Part shown: one piece after another, positions 36,045 through 46,080 of the stretch
Layout: each line of letters opens with the position of its first letter
Position numbering within the stretch: the first letter of the stretch is position 1
NCBI GenBank assembly: GCA_949289295.1
Contig: CASENM010000027.1
Coordinates: 62,001-126,000, forward strand
DNA length: 64,000 nucleotides
Direction: 5' to 3'
Source: an uncultured Bacteroides sp.
GTDB lineage: Bacteria > Bacteroidota > Bacteroidia > Bacteroidales > Bacteroidaceae
The notes under the pieces: model-generated
Told to the model about the DNA's origin: nothing
Seen by the model: the letters and a program-made list of their open reading frames with translations, nothing else
The model's database searches: none
Translations under genes and position numbers: made by a program

Positions 36045-37577
36045 ATGTTGACTGTAATATTAGTAGTGGTAGCCTTTCTTGTGGGAGGGGCGTTGTCATA
36101 CGGTTTTTTCAGGTATGGCTTGAAATCGAAGTATGACACGATAATTAAAGAGGCTGAAACGGAGGCCGAGGTGATTAAGAAGAACAAGCTTCTGGAAGTG
36201 AAGGAGAAATTCCTGAACAAGAAGGCTGACCTGGAAAAGGAGGTGGCCTTGAGAAACCAGAAAATCCAACAGGCTGAAAACAAATTGAAACAGCGTGAAA
36301 TGGTGCTGAACCAGAAGAATGAGGAGCTGCAGCGCAAACGCAATGAGGCAGAGGCCATCAAAGAGAATCTGGAAGCACAGCTTGTGGTGGTAGAAAAAAA
36401 GAAGGAGGAGCTCGACCAGATGCAGGCCCAGGAACGTGATAAGCTGGAAGCCATTTCGGGACTTTCTGCGGAAGAAGCGAAGGAACGGCTGGTGGAATCA
36501 CTCAAAGAGGAGGCCAAAACTCAGGCTCAGTCTTATATCAATGATATTATGGATGATGCCAAGCTGACCGCAAACCGTGAGGCCAAGCGTATCGTCATAC
36601 AGTCTATTCAGCGTGTGGCTACTGAAACGGCCATTGAAAATTCAGTCACGGTTTTCCACATTGAATCGGATGAAATCAAAGGCCGGATTATCGGACGGGA
36701 AGGTCGCAACATCCGTGCGTTAGAAGCGGCTACTGGAGTGGAAATTGTAGTGGATGATACACCGGAAGCAATCGTTCTCTCGGCTTTCGATCCTGTGCGG
36801 AGGGAAATTGCTCGTCTGGCTTTGCACCAGCTTGTTACCGACGGGCGTATTCATCCGGCACGTATTGAAGAAGTGGTAGCCAAAGTGCGCAAGCAGGTGG
36901 AAGATGAGATTATCGAGACGGGTAAGCGTACTACGATTGATTTGGGTATTCACGGACTTCATCCGGAGCTGATCCGTATCATCGGTAAAATGAAATATCG
37001 TTCGTCATACGGTCAGAATTTGTTGCAACATGCCCGTGAAACAGCTAACCTGTGTGCTGTAATGGCTTCTGAACTTGGACTCAATCCGAAGAAGGCGAAA
37101 CGTGCCGGGTTGCTTCATGACATCGGTAAAGTGCCCGATGAGGAGCCGGAACTTCCGCATGCTCTGTTGGGTATGAAATTGGCTGAAAAATATAAGGAAA
37201 AGCCTGATATTTGCAATGCTATCGGTGCTCACCACGACGAAATAGAGATGACGAGCCTTTTGGCACCTATTGTGCAGGTGTGTGACGCGATTTCAGGTGC
37301 CCGTCCGGGTGCACGCCGGGAAATTGTTGAGGCCTATATCAAGCGTCTGAACGATTTGGAACAGCTGGCCATGTCCTATCCGGGTGTCACCAAGACATAC
37401 GCCATCCAGGCGGGTCGCGAATTGCGTGTCATTGTGGGTGCTGATAAGATTGATGACAAACAAACGGAAAATCTGTCAACGGAAATAGCGAAGAAGATTC
37501 AGGATGAAATGACTTATCCGGGTCAGGTTAAAATTACTGTTATCCGTGAGACTCGTGCAGTAAGTTTTGCGAAGTAA
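36045..37577 (+). CDS. rny: ribonuclease Y
   Basis: The 510-residue protein has an N-terminal TM helix ([15 protein letters not shown], about 6-22), a long coiled coil (about 30-170), a KH domain ([20 protein letters not shown] near 210) and an HD domain ([17 protein letters not shown] near 345-360; H and D of LLHDIGK). RNase Y anchors to the membrane and starts mRNA decay. The length is standard. A clear terminator follows at 37607. Confidence 0.95.
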   Translation: MLTVILVVVAFLVGGALSYGFFRYGLKSKYDTIIKEAETEAEVIKKNKLLEVKEKFLNKKADLEKEVALRNQKIQQAENKLKQREMVLNQKNEELQRKRNEAEAIKENLEAQLVVVEKKKEELDQMQAQERDKLEAISGLSAEEAKERLVESLKEEAKTQAQSYINDIMDDAKLTANREAKRIVIQSIQRVATETAIENSVTVFHIESDEIKGRIIGREGRNIRALEAATGVEIVVDDTPEAIVLSAFDPVRREIARLALHQLVTDGRIHPARIEEVVAKVRKQVEDEIIETGKRTTIDLGIHGLHPELIRIIGKMKYRSSYGQNLLQHARETANLCAVMASELGLNPKKAKRAGLLHDIGKVPDEEPELPHALLGMKLAEKYKEKPDICNAIGAHHDEIEMTSLLAPIVQVCDAISGARPGARREIVEAYIKRLNDLEQLAMSYPGVTKTYAIQAGRELRVIVGADKIDDKQTENLSTEIAKKIQDEMTYPGQVKITVIRETRAVSFAK

Positions 37578-37605
37578 TTAATCTGTAGTATAAAGTGAAA
37601 TGGAG

Positions 37606-37643
37606 TCGGGAAAAGGTATGCAAGTATCTTTTCCCGTTTTTTT
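37606..37643 (+). terminator. terminator after rny
   Basis: CGGGAAAAG (37607-37615) and CTTTTCCCG (37628-37636) followed by seven T residues. Confidence 0.88.
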
Positions 37644-37673
37644 GTATCTTCGCAAAGAGGAGTTTTACAGCTT

Positions 37674-38183
37674 ATGACAGACAAGTTGACACCAGAACAG
37701 AGGCATCTGTGTATGTCGCGGATAAGGAGCAAGAATACGAAGCCGGAAATCATAGTGAGGAAATATCTTTTTTCACATGGTTTCCGTTATCGTGTCAATG
37801 TGAAGCGGTTGCCCGGTACGCCTGATATTGTGCTTCGCAAATATCGGACTGTCATTTTTGTGAACGGATGCTTCTGGCATGGGCATGAAGGATGCCGGTA
37901 TTTTGTCCTGCCGAAGTCGAACGTGGACTTCTGGAAAGCTAAAATAGAACGGAACCGTCAGAGGGATTTGGATGATCGTATCCGTCTCCGGGATATGGGA
38001 TGGCATGTGATACAGCTCTGGGAATGTCAGCTGAAGCCTAAAGTCCGTCAACGTACGTTGGAGGGGTTGGTCTATACGCTCAACAAGATGATGCTTCTTA
38101 ATTTCGGGGTGAAAAGATATGACTTTTCTGAGGAGACTTCCTTATGCGAGGCGGCAGAGGACAAGACGGGTTATGGGGAGTGA
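37674..38183 (+). CDS. vsr: very short patch repair endonuclease
   Basis: The 169-residue protein matches Vsr: MSRIRSKNTKPEIIVRKYL, then the catalytic Asp in GTPDIVLRKYRTVIF and NGCFWHGHEGCRYF with zinc-binding His/Cys. Vsr nicks 5' of T:G mismatches formed by deamination at C5-methylated sites. No cytosine methyltransferase is seen in this window, so the gene is solitary or its partner is elsewhere. A -7-like TATCTTCG at 37645-37652 precedes it. It has a short C-terminal extension beyond the core. Confidence 0.93.
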   Translation: MTDKLTPEQRHLCMSRIRSKNTKPEIIVRKYLFSHGFRYRVNVKRLPGTPDIVLRKYRTVIFVNGCFWHGHEGCRYFVLPKSNVDFWKAKIERNRQRDLDDRIRLRDMGWHVIQLWECQLKPKVRQRTLEGLVYTLNKMMLLNFGVKRYDFSEETSLCEAAEDKTGYGE

Positions 38184-38325
38184 ACCGTTTTTTGTAAATT
38201 AAGGGCATATTGTGTGGTATTGTGCTGTTTAACATATTCTCTGTTCATGAATTTTATAAAACCCGTTTGCGGAGAATGACTTTTTATTTCGTAACTTGCC
38301 AAAGTAATCATTTAACGATTGTGCT

Positions 38326-38628
38326 ATGGAAATACTACATGATGAAGGAGGAAAGAGATTCTGGACATTGGTAGACGGGTATACGGCTCATGTGGCGTAC
38401 GAAATCGTAGATAAAGGGCTGGATATCCGGCATACGGTGGTTCCTGAAGCAATTGGCGGTCGGGGAGTGGCCGGTGCATTGGTGAAGGCTGTATATGATT
38501 ATGCTCGTGTAAAGCAGTTGAAACCGATTGCCACATGTGCGTATGCGGTAGCTTGGCTTCAGCGTCATCCTGAGTATCAGGGCGAGGTCAGTGCGGATTA
38601 TGGCGGAAGAGGTACTTGCGCGCTATGA
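38326..38628 (+). CDS. small GNAT-like N-acetyltransferase (YjdJ-like)
   Basis: A 100-residue protein with the short Acetyltransf_CG type fold: IRHTVVPEAIGGRGVAGALVKAVYDYA contains the acetyl-CoA loop GGRGVAGAL, then CAYAVAWLQRHPEY. Members of this short family acetylate unknown substrates. It stands alone after vsr, with about 140 A+T rich bases before it. The triple-palindrome element starts 50 bases downstream. Confidence 0.8.
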   Translation: MEILHDEGGKRFWTLVDGYTAHVAYEIVDKGLDIRHTVVPEAIGGRGVAGALVKAVYDYARVKQLKPIATCAYAVAWLQRHPEYQGEVSADYGGRGTCAL

Positions 38629-38677
38629 TTCCGTATGGATGAAGTGGAGGAAATTGATGTAGAATCCGGCAAGAGGA

Positions 38678-38737
38678 AAACGCTTCGGCGTTTCGGCTAA
38701 AACACTTCGGTGTTTTGGTTGAAACGCCGAAGTGTTT
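38678..38737. repeat. triple-palindrome element, copy 2
   Basis: Units AAACGCTTCGGCGTTT (38678), AAACACTTCGGTGTTT (38700) and AAACGCCGAAGTGTTT (38722) with 6-base linkers, again a 22-base period. The middle unit shows a paired change (A-T for G-C) that keeps the palindrome. It lies directly after the menE stop (TAA on minus at 38739-38741) and may end the men operon. Confidence 0.8.
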
Positions 38738-38738
38738 T

Positions 38739-39866
38739 TTAAAGGTGTCGCCCGGCTTTCTCACAGGCTGTCCGGCGCGCGGTGGCGCGGTCGGGTTTTC
38801 CGGTCCCCGTCAGCGGCAGGCTGTCTATGGAGAATGTCTGTTTGGGCCGCCAGTACGGCGGCAGGGAGGCGAAAGCTTTTTCTATTTCTTCCTTTTCTGT
38901 GTGTCCCTGTATGAGCATGACGATGCGTTCGCCGAATTTGGGGTCGGGTACGGAGGTTATCATGAACGGGGATGCGAGCAGGGGGCGGAGTGCCGTTTCC
39001 ACTTGTTCTATCTGCACTTTCACCCCTCCGGTATTGATGATGTTGTCTCTGCGTCCGATGATTCGGAATTGTCTGTCGGCATTCAGTTCGGCCATGTCGT
39101 TCGTGACCAGTATCTCTTTGCAGACTTTAGGGGCTCGGATAACCAGTGTGCCGGTTTCGGACAGGCACAGACTGACATCTTCGAAAGGTGTGTACCAGAG
39201 GGATGCTTCCGGTCCGCTGAGGCGGCGTAAGGCTATGTGCGAGAGGGTTTCGGTCATGCCGTAGGTGCTCCAGACAGCATTGGGAAAATGTTTTAGTGCG
39301 GCCTCCATATCGGTGTCTACGGCTCCTCCGCCGATAATCAGATGGGCAGTCCGTTGCAAGGTGCTGCATTCTTCGGGGACGGCCAGCGAGTTGAATACCT
39401 GCAAGGGAATCATGGCCGCAAAGTCGGGTGTCTTCTTCAGATATTTCAGCGGATGTCCGGACGGTTCTACAGGCCATAGGTTGAGACCGGCCACAAGAGC
39501 GCGCACCACGACCATTTTCCCGGCAATGTATTGCATGGGCATACATAGCAAGGCTGTATTTCCGGGTTGCAGGTTGAGGAAAGAGACGGTCATCATGGCA
39601 CTGTTCATCATGCGGCGTTTCTCGACCCACAGTTCTTTGGGAGTTCCCGTAGAGCCGGATGTATGTACTTTCAGTGTGTCGGATCCGTCGAACCATTCAG
39701 CCAGAAAGTCGGCAAGGGTTGCATGGAAACTTTCTTCTCCGTATTCGCGGCGGAATTTTTCCTGCAGTGCGCTTTGCCTTCCGTCTGATGGAGTGGCCTC
39801 GGCGGCGGAATAAGTCGTTCCTTCAATGGTGATGGTCTGTCGTGAAAAGTCAGTGTGGAATGTCAT
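38739..39866 (-). CDS. menE: o-succinylbenzoate-CoA ligase
   Basis: The 375-residue protein belongs to the ANL adenylation family: KVHTSGSTGTPKELWVEK is the P-loop (about residues 62-79), WSTYGMTETLSH is the A5 motif, and RRDNIINTGGVKVQ, then PLTGTGKPDRATAR with the catalytic Lys. It activates o-succinylbenzoate with CoA in menaquinone synthesis. It is short for the family (about 450) at the N-terminus, which is common in Bacteroides MenE. It is the last gene of the men operon, 12 bases after menC. Confidence 0.93.
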   Translation of the reverse strand: MTFHTDFSRQTITIEGTTYSAAEATPSDGRQSALQEKFRREYGEESFHATLADFLAEWFDGSDTLKVHTSGSTGTPKELWVEKRRMMNSAMMTVSFLNLQPGNTALLCMPMQYIAGKMVVVRALVAGLNLWPVEPSGHPLKYLKKTPDFAAMIPLQVFNSLAVPEECSTLQRTAHLIIGGGAVDTDMEAALKHFPNAVWSTYGMTETLSHIALRRLSGPEASLWYTPFEDVSLCLSETGTLVIRAPKVCKEILVTNDMAELNADRQFRIIGRRDNIINTGGVKVQIEQVETALRPLLASPFMITSVPDPKFGERIVMLIQGHTEKEEIEKAFASLPPYWRPKQTFSIDSLPLTGTGKPDRATARRTACEKAGRHL

Positions 39867-39878
39867 GTGAAAAAATAT

Positions 39879-40934
39879 TTATGCAAACAGGTAATGAGTC
39901 AGGTCGGGCGCTGGTGCCGTAGGGTCGAACCACAGGCAGTCGCCTTTGATATGGAGCGGAAAATCGATGTTGTCCGTAAACAGCAGTCCGGTTCCCAGTC
40001 CTTGCGGCAGGGTCGGGTTGAGAGTGGCACACCATTGTGCGATGGCGTTCAGTCCGACATTCGATTCCAGTGCTGAGGTAATCCAATATCCGATTCCCCG
40101 TTGTGATGCAAGTGTAATCCATTCGGAAGCACCTTTCAGCCCTCCGTGGAGCGAAGGTTTCAGGATGATATATTGCGGTCTGACAGTTTCGAGCAGTTCG
40201 ATTTTTCGGGCTGCCGTATTCACTCCAATCAATTCTTCGTCGAGGGCGATGGGGAAAGGAGTTTGGGCGCAAAGTTTTCCCATTGTAGTCCATTGCCCTG
40301 CCCGGATAGGCTGTTCGATGGAGTGCAGATGGAACTGGCTGAGTGCTTTCAGCTTCTCCGGCGCGTCCGACGGGGAGAATGCGCCGTTGGCGTCAACTCG
40401 CAGTTCTATCTGTTCAGGGGTAAAATGACGGCGTATGTGGGCCAGAAGCTCAAGTTCCTTGTCGAAATCGATGGCTCCGATTTTCACTTTGATGCAGCGG
40501 AATCCCAGCCGCATTTTCTCTTCAATCCGATGGTACATTTCGTCGAAATTGCCCATCCATATCAGTCCGTTGATAGGGATGCCTTCCCTGCCCTCGGAGA
40601 AAGACGTATGCCAGAGCTGCAGACTTCCGCTGTGCAGATGCTGCAGGGCCGTTTCCAGTCCGAAGAGCATGGACGGATAGGGGCGCAGCGAGTTATAGTC
40701 AAGCGTGCCTGTCACTTCAGTCTCGCGGCAATGTCTGGCCAGCACCTCTTCATAATTGGGGATGTCGTCGCAGCTCAATGCCGGGAGAGGGGCGCATTCG
40801 CCCACACCGTATTGTCCGGTTGCAGTGTCGCTGATATGGATATACCAGAGTTTGCGGGTGGTATATATGCCGCGTGAGGTCCCTGCTGGCTGTTTGAAAT
40901 GCAGGGTGCGTGGGATAATCTGAATTTTATACAT
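39879..40934 (-). CDS. menC: o-succinylbenzoate synthase
   Basis: The 351-residue protein is an enolase-superfamily enzyme: KVKIGAIDFDKE (Lys base), ELRVDANGAFSP, HSIEQPI and ALDEELIGV supply the acids, and PSLHGGLKGASEW holds the second Lys region. It dehydrates SHCHC to OSB. Start MYKIQI at 40934; an ATG two codons earlier (40940) is also possible. It is followed by menE and preceded by the outer-membrane gene. Confidence 0.93.
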   Translation of the reverse strand: MYKIQIIPRTLHFKQPAGTSRGIYTTRKLWYIHISDTATGQYGVGECAPLPALSCDDIPNYEEVLARHCRETEVTGTLDYNSLRPYPSMLFGLETALQHLHSGSLQLWHTSFSEGREGIPINGLIWMGNFDEMYHRIEEKMRLGFRCIKVKIGAIDFDKELELLAHIRRHFTPEQIELRVDANGAFSPSDAPEKLKALSQFHLHSIEQPIRAGQWTTMGKLCAQTPFPIALDEELIGVNTAARKIELLETVRPQYIILKPSLHGGLKGASEWITLASQRGIGYWITSALESNVGLNAIAQWCATLNPTLPQGLGTGLLFTDNIDFPLHIKGDCLWFDPTAPAPDLTHYLFA

Positions 40935-40961
40935 GGTCATTGTTATATGTTGTTTAGTGAA

Positions 40962-43487
40962 TCAATTCATTCTGTTGAACTGGTATTTCAGTGATACCAT
41001 GAAATATCCTCTGAGTTGTTCGGAGTATATTTCGCTGAAACGTGTGGCTGAGGCATATCGGTAATAACTTTTTTTCTGGTTGAGAATATCGTTCCAGATG
41101 AATGCAAGTTCAGCACGTTTCTCTTCCAGAAATTTCCATGCCAGCCGGATGTTCCAGATTATTTCATTGTTGTTGTCTCCTTGGATGCCGGTCCCGTTCC
41201 GGATATGATAATTGGCCTCCGTGTTGAACGACAGGTTCAGTGGAAGCGATATCTGTGCGTTCAGGCCGGCCATGTAATAGCGGGTATATGTACTGTTTCC
41301 CTGGAGCGAGTTTTTGGATTGCTGGTAATCCCACTTCCCGTTCAAGTCGATGTTTCCCCATGTGGGGACAAATGAGGTACGGATTGCTGCCGACAGTCCG
41401 AGTGCACGTGTCAAGCTTTGCTCCATTTCTCCAGTCCCTCCGTCGTCAATCAGACTGAGGTGGTGTGCATAATCGCCTGACGCATCAGCGAAGAGGCGGA
41501 ACAGTCCGATGCTTTTGTTGTATCCGGCATATCCGTTCAGATTCCAGTTCCCGTTTATATTTACAGGACGCGTTTCACGTTTTCCCGTTTCAGGGTCGTA
41601 AGTCGTGGCTTGGGTTACGCTGTTGAATTCCTGGCTGAAAATCACGGAGGCATTGACACCTTTGGTAAAGTTGTTGACCGTGAAATAGGCGGAATGTCTA
41701 TATGATGATTTCAAGTCGGGATTGCTCCGGCTCACATATAGAGGTGAAATGTATTTTGTCGGTGCCAACAGACTGGTCAATGACGGCTGGAGTGTGTGTC
41801 CGTAATAGCTGAGCATCGTATACCAATTGTTCTTTTGTCGGGTGATGACAACGGCCGGATACCATTCGGTATGGCTGGAGGCTGTGTCGATATGCGTTCC
41901 CGTATCGGTTTGGGTCAATGTACGCCGTTGGGGAGCAATGGCCAGTTTGGCTTGTATGCCCCATATTTTTCCCTGATAATTATAAGTGAGCGTAATCTTG
42001 TGTCCTTCCGTAGTACTTTCGTTCCGGTTGCTCAGGCTGTCGATACGCTCTGATTCATAATGGGGCGGAAGATTGTTGAAGGCAAGGTTGTCGGTCTGGA
42101 ATGGAGAAAAGTCATACGTGTCTTGCCGGTTCCTCTCTTGCTCGTGCCTGAAGGCATAAGCCAGTTGCAGATGTGATTTCTTTCCGACAGGATGTGTATA
42201 TGCGAGTTCTATTTCATGGCTCTGAGCATTGTCGGGGGATTCCTGATACTGATTCTGTCTGCTGACGGAATCATTTCCCCATACGTCTTTCAGACGGAAA
42301 TATGTGGCTTCCGCCACATTGAGCGATTTGTTTTTTGAATTGTTTCTGCTTGTCAGATAGTTTAGTGTCAGATTATCGCCTCTTGAGTTCAATTTTCTGG
42401 AAAAAAGCATGTTGATGTCGTATCTCCATGAACTCTGTTCATCGAGTGTGTGGCGGAGATGTTCGTTGACACGTTTCTCCTTGTTCACATTTCCGATATG
42501 TGCAAACGGATTTTTCAGATCCAGTTCAGGGTTGTCTGTGAAGATGGCACTGTGTATGTTGCTTTCGCTGGTTGAGGGGAGATATCTGGCATTTCCCCCT
42601 AACATGACACTTGTCATGCTGTCGATTTCCCATCTGAGATTCAAATTTCCTCCCACATTCTGGTTTTTGTTTAGAGAGCTCTGGGTGTTTGCTCCATATT
42701 GTGTAGCTTCTGTCAGGTAGTTTTCACTGTATCCGGCTCCTGTTGTTCCGTTCCGGTTATATGAGTAATTGACACCTCCCGACAGTTCCAGCTTTTCATT
42801 GAGATGACGGCTGATGCTTGTTCCGACAGTATGGACGATGTTCCGTTTGTCGGGAGTGGTGAAGTTCCGGTTGCCCGTACGTCCGACTATACTGAAATTG
42901 TCACCTCCTTCTTCAAAGCGGAATACCTGTCCGTTTATTTCTTTTTTCTTCTGGCTGCCATATCCGGCTTCTGCCGAAGCATTGAGTGTACCGTTCAGTC
43001 TTTTAGGAGTTTGCAGGTCGAGTACATAATTCTTGTCAGTATCTTTTATTCCGGTCGCTTTTTCTTTTTCCGTTTCCTTGTCATATACTTTCAGGCGGCT
43101 GACAAACGATGCCGGGATATTTTCAAGTGCGATGCGACTGTTTCCTTTGAAAAATTCTTTTCCGTTCACGGTAATTTCTCTGATAGGATATCCGTTGAAT
43201 GACATGGAGTGTGTTTTCGGGTCATAATTCAGGCCTGGAATGCGACGGACAAGAGCTTCCAAATAGGCGTCTTCCGGTACCTTGAATGCATTTGCATTGA
43301 ATATGACCGTATCCCCTTTTTGTTCCATGGAACGGATGGGAGCTGTTACAGTGACTTCGTCAAGATGCAGTGTATCGGAAAGATGAACCGCTACGGAATC
43401 TCTCGTCTTTTGCTTTTGTGCTGACATTTGTAGACAATTGGCCGCAAGCAACCAGAAAAGCACGGATAGATACACGAGGCGTTTCAT
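40962..43487 (-). CDS. outer-membrane beta-barrel protein (OMP_b-brl_3, TonB-receptor-like)
   Basis: The 841-residue protein has a signal peptide (MKRLVYLSVLFWLLAANCLQ), a short plug-like region (LDEVTVTAPI ... VRRIPGLNYD ... PIREITVNGKEFF) and a long C-terminal barrel ending in a beta-strand with aromatic residues (SLKYQFNRMN). It is a TonB-receptor-like protein without a full carboxypeptidase-type N-domain. It lies between menB and menC, 15-22 bases from each, so it seems to be co-transcribed with the menaquinone genes. Its ligand is unknown. The position inside a biosynthesis operon is odd. Confidence 0.85.
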   Translation of the reverse strand: MKRLVYLSVLFWLLAANCLQMSAQKQKTRDSVAVHLSDTLHLDEVTVTAPIRSMEQKGDTVIFNANAFKVPEDAYLEALVRRIPGLNYDPKTHSMSFNGYPIREITVNGKEFFKGNSRIALENIPASFVSRLKVYDKETEKEKATGIKDTDKNYVLDLQTPKRLNGTLNASAEAGYGSQKKKEINGQVFRFEEGGDNFSIVGRTGNRNFTTPDKRNIVHTVGTSISRHLNEKLELSGGVNYSYNRNGTTGAGYSENYLTEATQYGANTQSSLNKNQNVGGNLNLRWEIDSMTSVMLGGNARYLPSTSESNIHSAIFTDNPELDLKNPFAHIGNVNKEKRVNEHLRHTLDEQSSWRYDINMLFSRKLNSRGDNLTLNYLTSRNNSKNKSLNVAEATYFRLKDVWGNDSVSRQNQYQESPDNAQSHEIELAYTHPVGKKSHLQLAYAFRHEQERNRQDTYDFSPFQTDNLAFNNLPPHYESERIDSLSNRNESTTEGHKITLTYNYQGKIWGIQAKLAIAPQRRTLTQTDTGTHIDTASSHTEWYPAVVITRQKNNWYTMLSYYGHTLQPSLTSLLAPTKYISPLYVSRSNPDLKSSYRHSAYFTVNNFTKGVNASVIFSQEFNSVTQATTYDPETGKRETRPVNINGNWNLNGYAGYNKSIGLFRLFADASGDYAHHLSLIDDGGTGEMEQSLTRALGLSAAIRTSFVPTWGNIDLNGKWDYQQSKNSLQGNSTYTRYYMAGLNAQISLPLNLSFNTEANYHIRNGTGIQGDNNNEIIWNIRLAWKFLEEKRAELAFIWNDILNQKKSYYRYASATRFSEIYSEQLRGYFMVSLKYQFNRMN

Positions 43488-43502
43488 CTTTCCGGAAATG
43501 AA

Positions 43503-44327
43503 TTAGGGAAGCTTCGGATACTTGGACCAGTCGGGCTTGCGCTTTTCGAGAAAGGCTTTTCCGCCTTCCTGAGCTTCTTCTGTCATGTAATACAGCATCG
43601 TGGCATCTCCGGCCAGCTCCTGAATGCCGGCCTGTCCGTCGAGTTCGGCATTCAGTCCGGCTTTTATCATGCGTAAGGCGAGCGGACTGTGCTGCATCAT
43701 AGTTTCTGCCCATTCCACCACCTCATCTTCCAGCCGGTCAAATGGAACGACTTTGTTCACCAGTCCCATTTCGAGGGCTTCCTGTGCTGAATATTGCCGG
43801 CAGAGGAACCAGATTTCACGGGCCTTCTTCTGGCCTACCACGCGTGCCAGATATGAAGAGCCGAATCCGGCATCAAAGCTGCCTACCCGAGGTCCGGTTT
43901 GTCCGAAAATGGCGTTGTCGGACGCGATGCTCAAATCGCATACAACATGGAGCACATGTCCTCCGCCGATGGCATATCCGTTGACCATGGCGATGACGGG
44001 CTTCGGAAGTGAACGGATTTGTTTCTGTACGTCGAGGATGTTCAGACGGGGAACTCCGTCGGTGCCGACATAACCTCCATGGCCTTTTACATGCATGTCG
44101 CCTCCCGAACAGAACGCTTTGTCTCCGGCTCCGGTCAGCACTATCACGTTGATGTCCCGGCAGTCCCGGCAGTAGTAGAGTGCATCGCTGATTTCTTTGG
44201 TTGTGTCCGGCGTAAAGGCATTGCGGTAGCGCGGGCGGTTGATGGTGATTTTGGCAATCCCGTTATAGAAATCGAACAGGATGTCCTGATAATTCTTGAT
44301 GGTTTTCCATTCTCTTGGTTGTGACAT
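43503..44327 (-). CDS. menB: 1,4-dihydroxy-2-naphthoyl-CoA synthase
   Basis: The 274-residue crotonase-fold enzyme carries the oxyanion-hole loops [13 protein letters not shown] and [17 protein letters not shown], and the C-terminal [13 protein letters not shown] tail characteristic of MenB. It closes the second ring of the naphthoquinone from OSB-CoA. The menD gene lies 48 bases upstream and the outer-membrane gene 15 bases downstream. Confidence 0.95.
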   Translation of the reverse strand: MSQPREWKTIKNYQDILFDFYNGIAKITINRPRYRNAFTPDTTKEISDALYYCRDCRDINVIVLTGAGDKAFCSGGDMHVKGHGGYVGTDGVPRLNILDVQKQIRSLPKPVIAMVNGYAIGGGHVLHVVCDLSIASDNAIFGQTGPRVGSFDAGFGSSYLARVVGQKKAREIWFLCRQYSAQEALEMGLVNKVVPFDRLEDEVVEWAETMMQHSPLALRMIKAGLNAELDGQAGIQELAGDATMLYYMTEEAQEGGKAFLEKRKPDWSKYPKLP

Positions 44328-44375
44328 ATCTTTTGAATTTATTTTGGGTTGTCGGAGTTGTTTGCAGACTGTGTT

Positions 44376-46049
44376 TTAGATGGTTTGCTGCCTTGTGAGC
44401 TGTTTTTGTTTGCTGTAATATGTTTTCAGCAGTTCCACATCCTTTTCCTTTTCAGTGAACACTTCCAGCAGAATAGGTTGTGCCTGCTCGTCTGCCTGAG
44501 TGAAAGTAGCGACCGCTTGTGACAATTCTTCATCGTTGTGGGCCGACAGATATCGGAAGCCTCTGTCTTCCGCCCAGGCTTGTGCGGAAGTCTGGTGGCT
44601 TGCGATGACGAAGCGTGTGGTGACGGCCCGTACTTCCAGTCCGGGAAGGGCATGGAATATTTCTCCTCCGCTGTTGTTCAGGAGCAGGATACGTATGTTG
44701 CTGCCATAATTGGTGTTCCACAGCGCGTTCATGTCGTAGAAAAAGCTCAAGTCACCGATAAAGATAAAATTGAGTTTGTCGGATGCGGATGCATAGCCGA
44801 CCGCCGTGGAAAGAGAGCCTTCAATACCGTTTGTGCCACGGTTTGAGAGTATTTTTATTCCGGGCGGACAGTTGAAGAGTTGAGCGTAACGTACAGTCGA
44901 GCTGTTGGCCAGATGCAATACACTGGGGGAGGGCAGCCGGTGGATTGTTTGTCCTATGGCTCCCATTTCCGAAAACGGAAAATCCGGTTCGGCCACCGTG
45001 TCTTCCAGGCTTTTCCATCGGCGCGGGTAATCGGAATTTTTTTCTTCCGTCAGGCAGGCAACTTTCTCCAGAAACTCGTAAGGATTCATTTCGATGACAT
45101 CAGTGAGCGATTGGAAAAGGTCGGTCACTTGACCGTCAGGAGTGATGTGCCAATGTTCTACGGGGGGATAGCGGCGCAAAAACTTTTTCAGCCGTCCTGA
45201 AATGATGTGTCCGCCGTATGTGACAAGCAGTTCCGGACGCATTCTTTCATGCGTGTCATTGTCCAATGAAGCCAGCAGTTGTTCAATATGGTGTATTGCT
45301 CCGGCCGGTGCAGACAGGTTGGCAGTGGTCTCTGCAATCCAAGCGAATTGAGGAGTAAGCCGCTCGGCCACTTCCGGAGAGAGAGTTTGTTCCGGATTGG
45401 CTTGTCCGGCCACAATCATCCGGCATTTGTAGCGTTTGAATTTTTCTGCGAATGCCTGTATTGCAGTATCTCCTTCATGGCGGGTGATGATACGGACAGC
45501 TGGCAATGCGGCTGTGGGATGTTGGAAGAAAGGCTGGCTCACCGGTACGTTGATATGTATGGGACCTTGTCCGTGGTGGTTAAGTTCCAGCAAAGCCTCG
45601 TTGATGAGCCGGTTGCAGTACCACTCGTCTTCTTCTGTATGGATTTCCGGCAGGTCGACCGATTTTCTGACCAAGTTCCGGAATACGCCGGGTTGCGGTA
45701 GGGTCTGCCCGTCCATTTGTCCGATCCAGGCACGTGGCCGGTCGGCTGAAATGACCACCAGGGGTATTTGTTGGTAGAATGCTTCGGCTACTGCCGGATG
45801 CAGATTGAGCAAGGCCGAGCCTGACGTGCAGCACACACCTACCGGAACGTTTTCGTTTTGGGAAAGTCCCAATGCAAAGAATCCGGCACTCCGTTCGTCG
45901 GTTACCGGATAACATGTAAGTTCGGGGATGTCAGCCAGTGTCTGCACAATCGGGATGTCCCGGCTTCCCGGGCACAAGACAAATTTCTTTACTCCGTGTG
46001 CTTTCAGCAAGGCCGCCAGCTGCAATATGTTTTTTTTGTCTGTATACAT
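44376..46049 (-). CDS. menD: SEPHCHC synthase
   Basis: The 557-residue thiamine-diphosphate enzyme shows the MenD features: KFVLCPGSRDIPIVQ, SGFFALGLSQ-type region (SAGFFALGLSQNENVPVGVCC, read as two parts) and the ThDP-binding GDLSFFYDMNALWN near residue 460. It adds 2-oxoglutarate to isochorismate, the first committed step of the pathway. It lies between menF (31 bases) and menB (48 bases). Confidence 0.95.
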   Translation of the reverse strand: MYTDKKNILQLAALLKAHGVKKFVLCPGSRDIPIVQTLADIPELTCYPVTDERSAGFFALGLSQNENVPVGVCCTSGSALLNLHPAVAEAFYQQIPLVVISADRPRAWIGQMDGQTLPQPGVFRNLVRKSVDLPEIHTEEDEWYCNRLINEALLELNHHGQGPIHINVPVSQPFFQHPTAALPAVRIITRHEGDTAIQAFAEKFKRYKCRMIVAGQANPEQTLSPEVAERLTPQFAWIAETTANLSAPAGAIHHIEQLLASLDNDTHERMRPELLVTYGGHIISGRLKKFLRRYPPVEHWHITPDGQVTDLFQSLTDVIEMNPYEFLEKVACLTEEKNSDYPRRWKSLEDTVAEPDFPFSEMGAIGQTIHRLPSPSVLHLANSSTVRYAQLFNCPPGIKILSNRGTNGIEGSLSTAVGYASASDKLNFIFIGDLSFFYDMNALWNTNYGSNIRILLLNNSGGEIFHALPGLEVRAVTTRFVIASHQTSAQAWAEDRGFRYLSAHNDEELSQAVATFTQADEQAQPILLEVFTEKEKDVELLKTYYSKQKQLTRQQTI

Positions 46050-46080
46050 AATTATAGTATCGTCAGAGAAATAGGATTGT

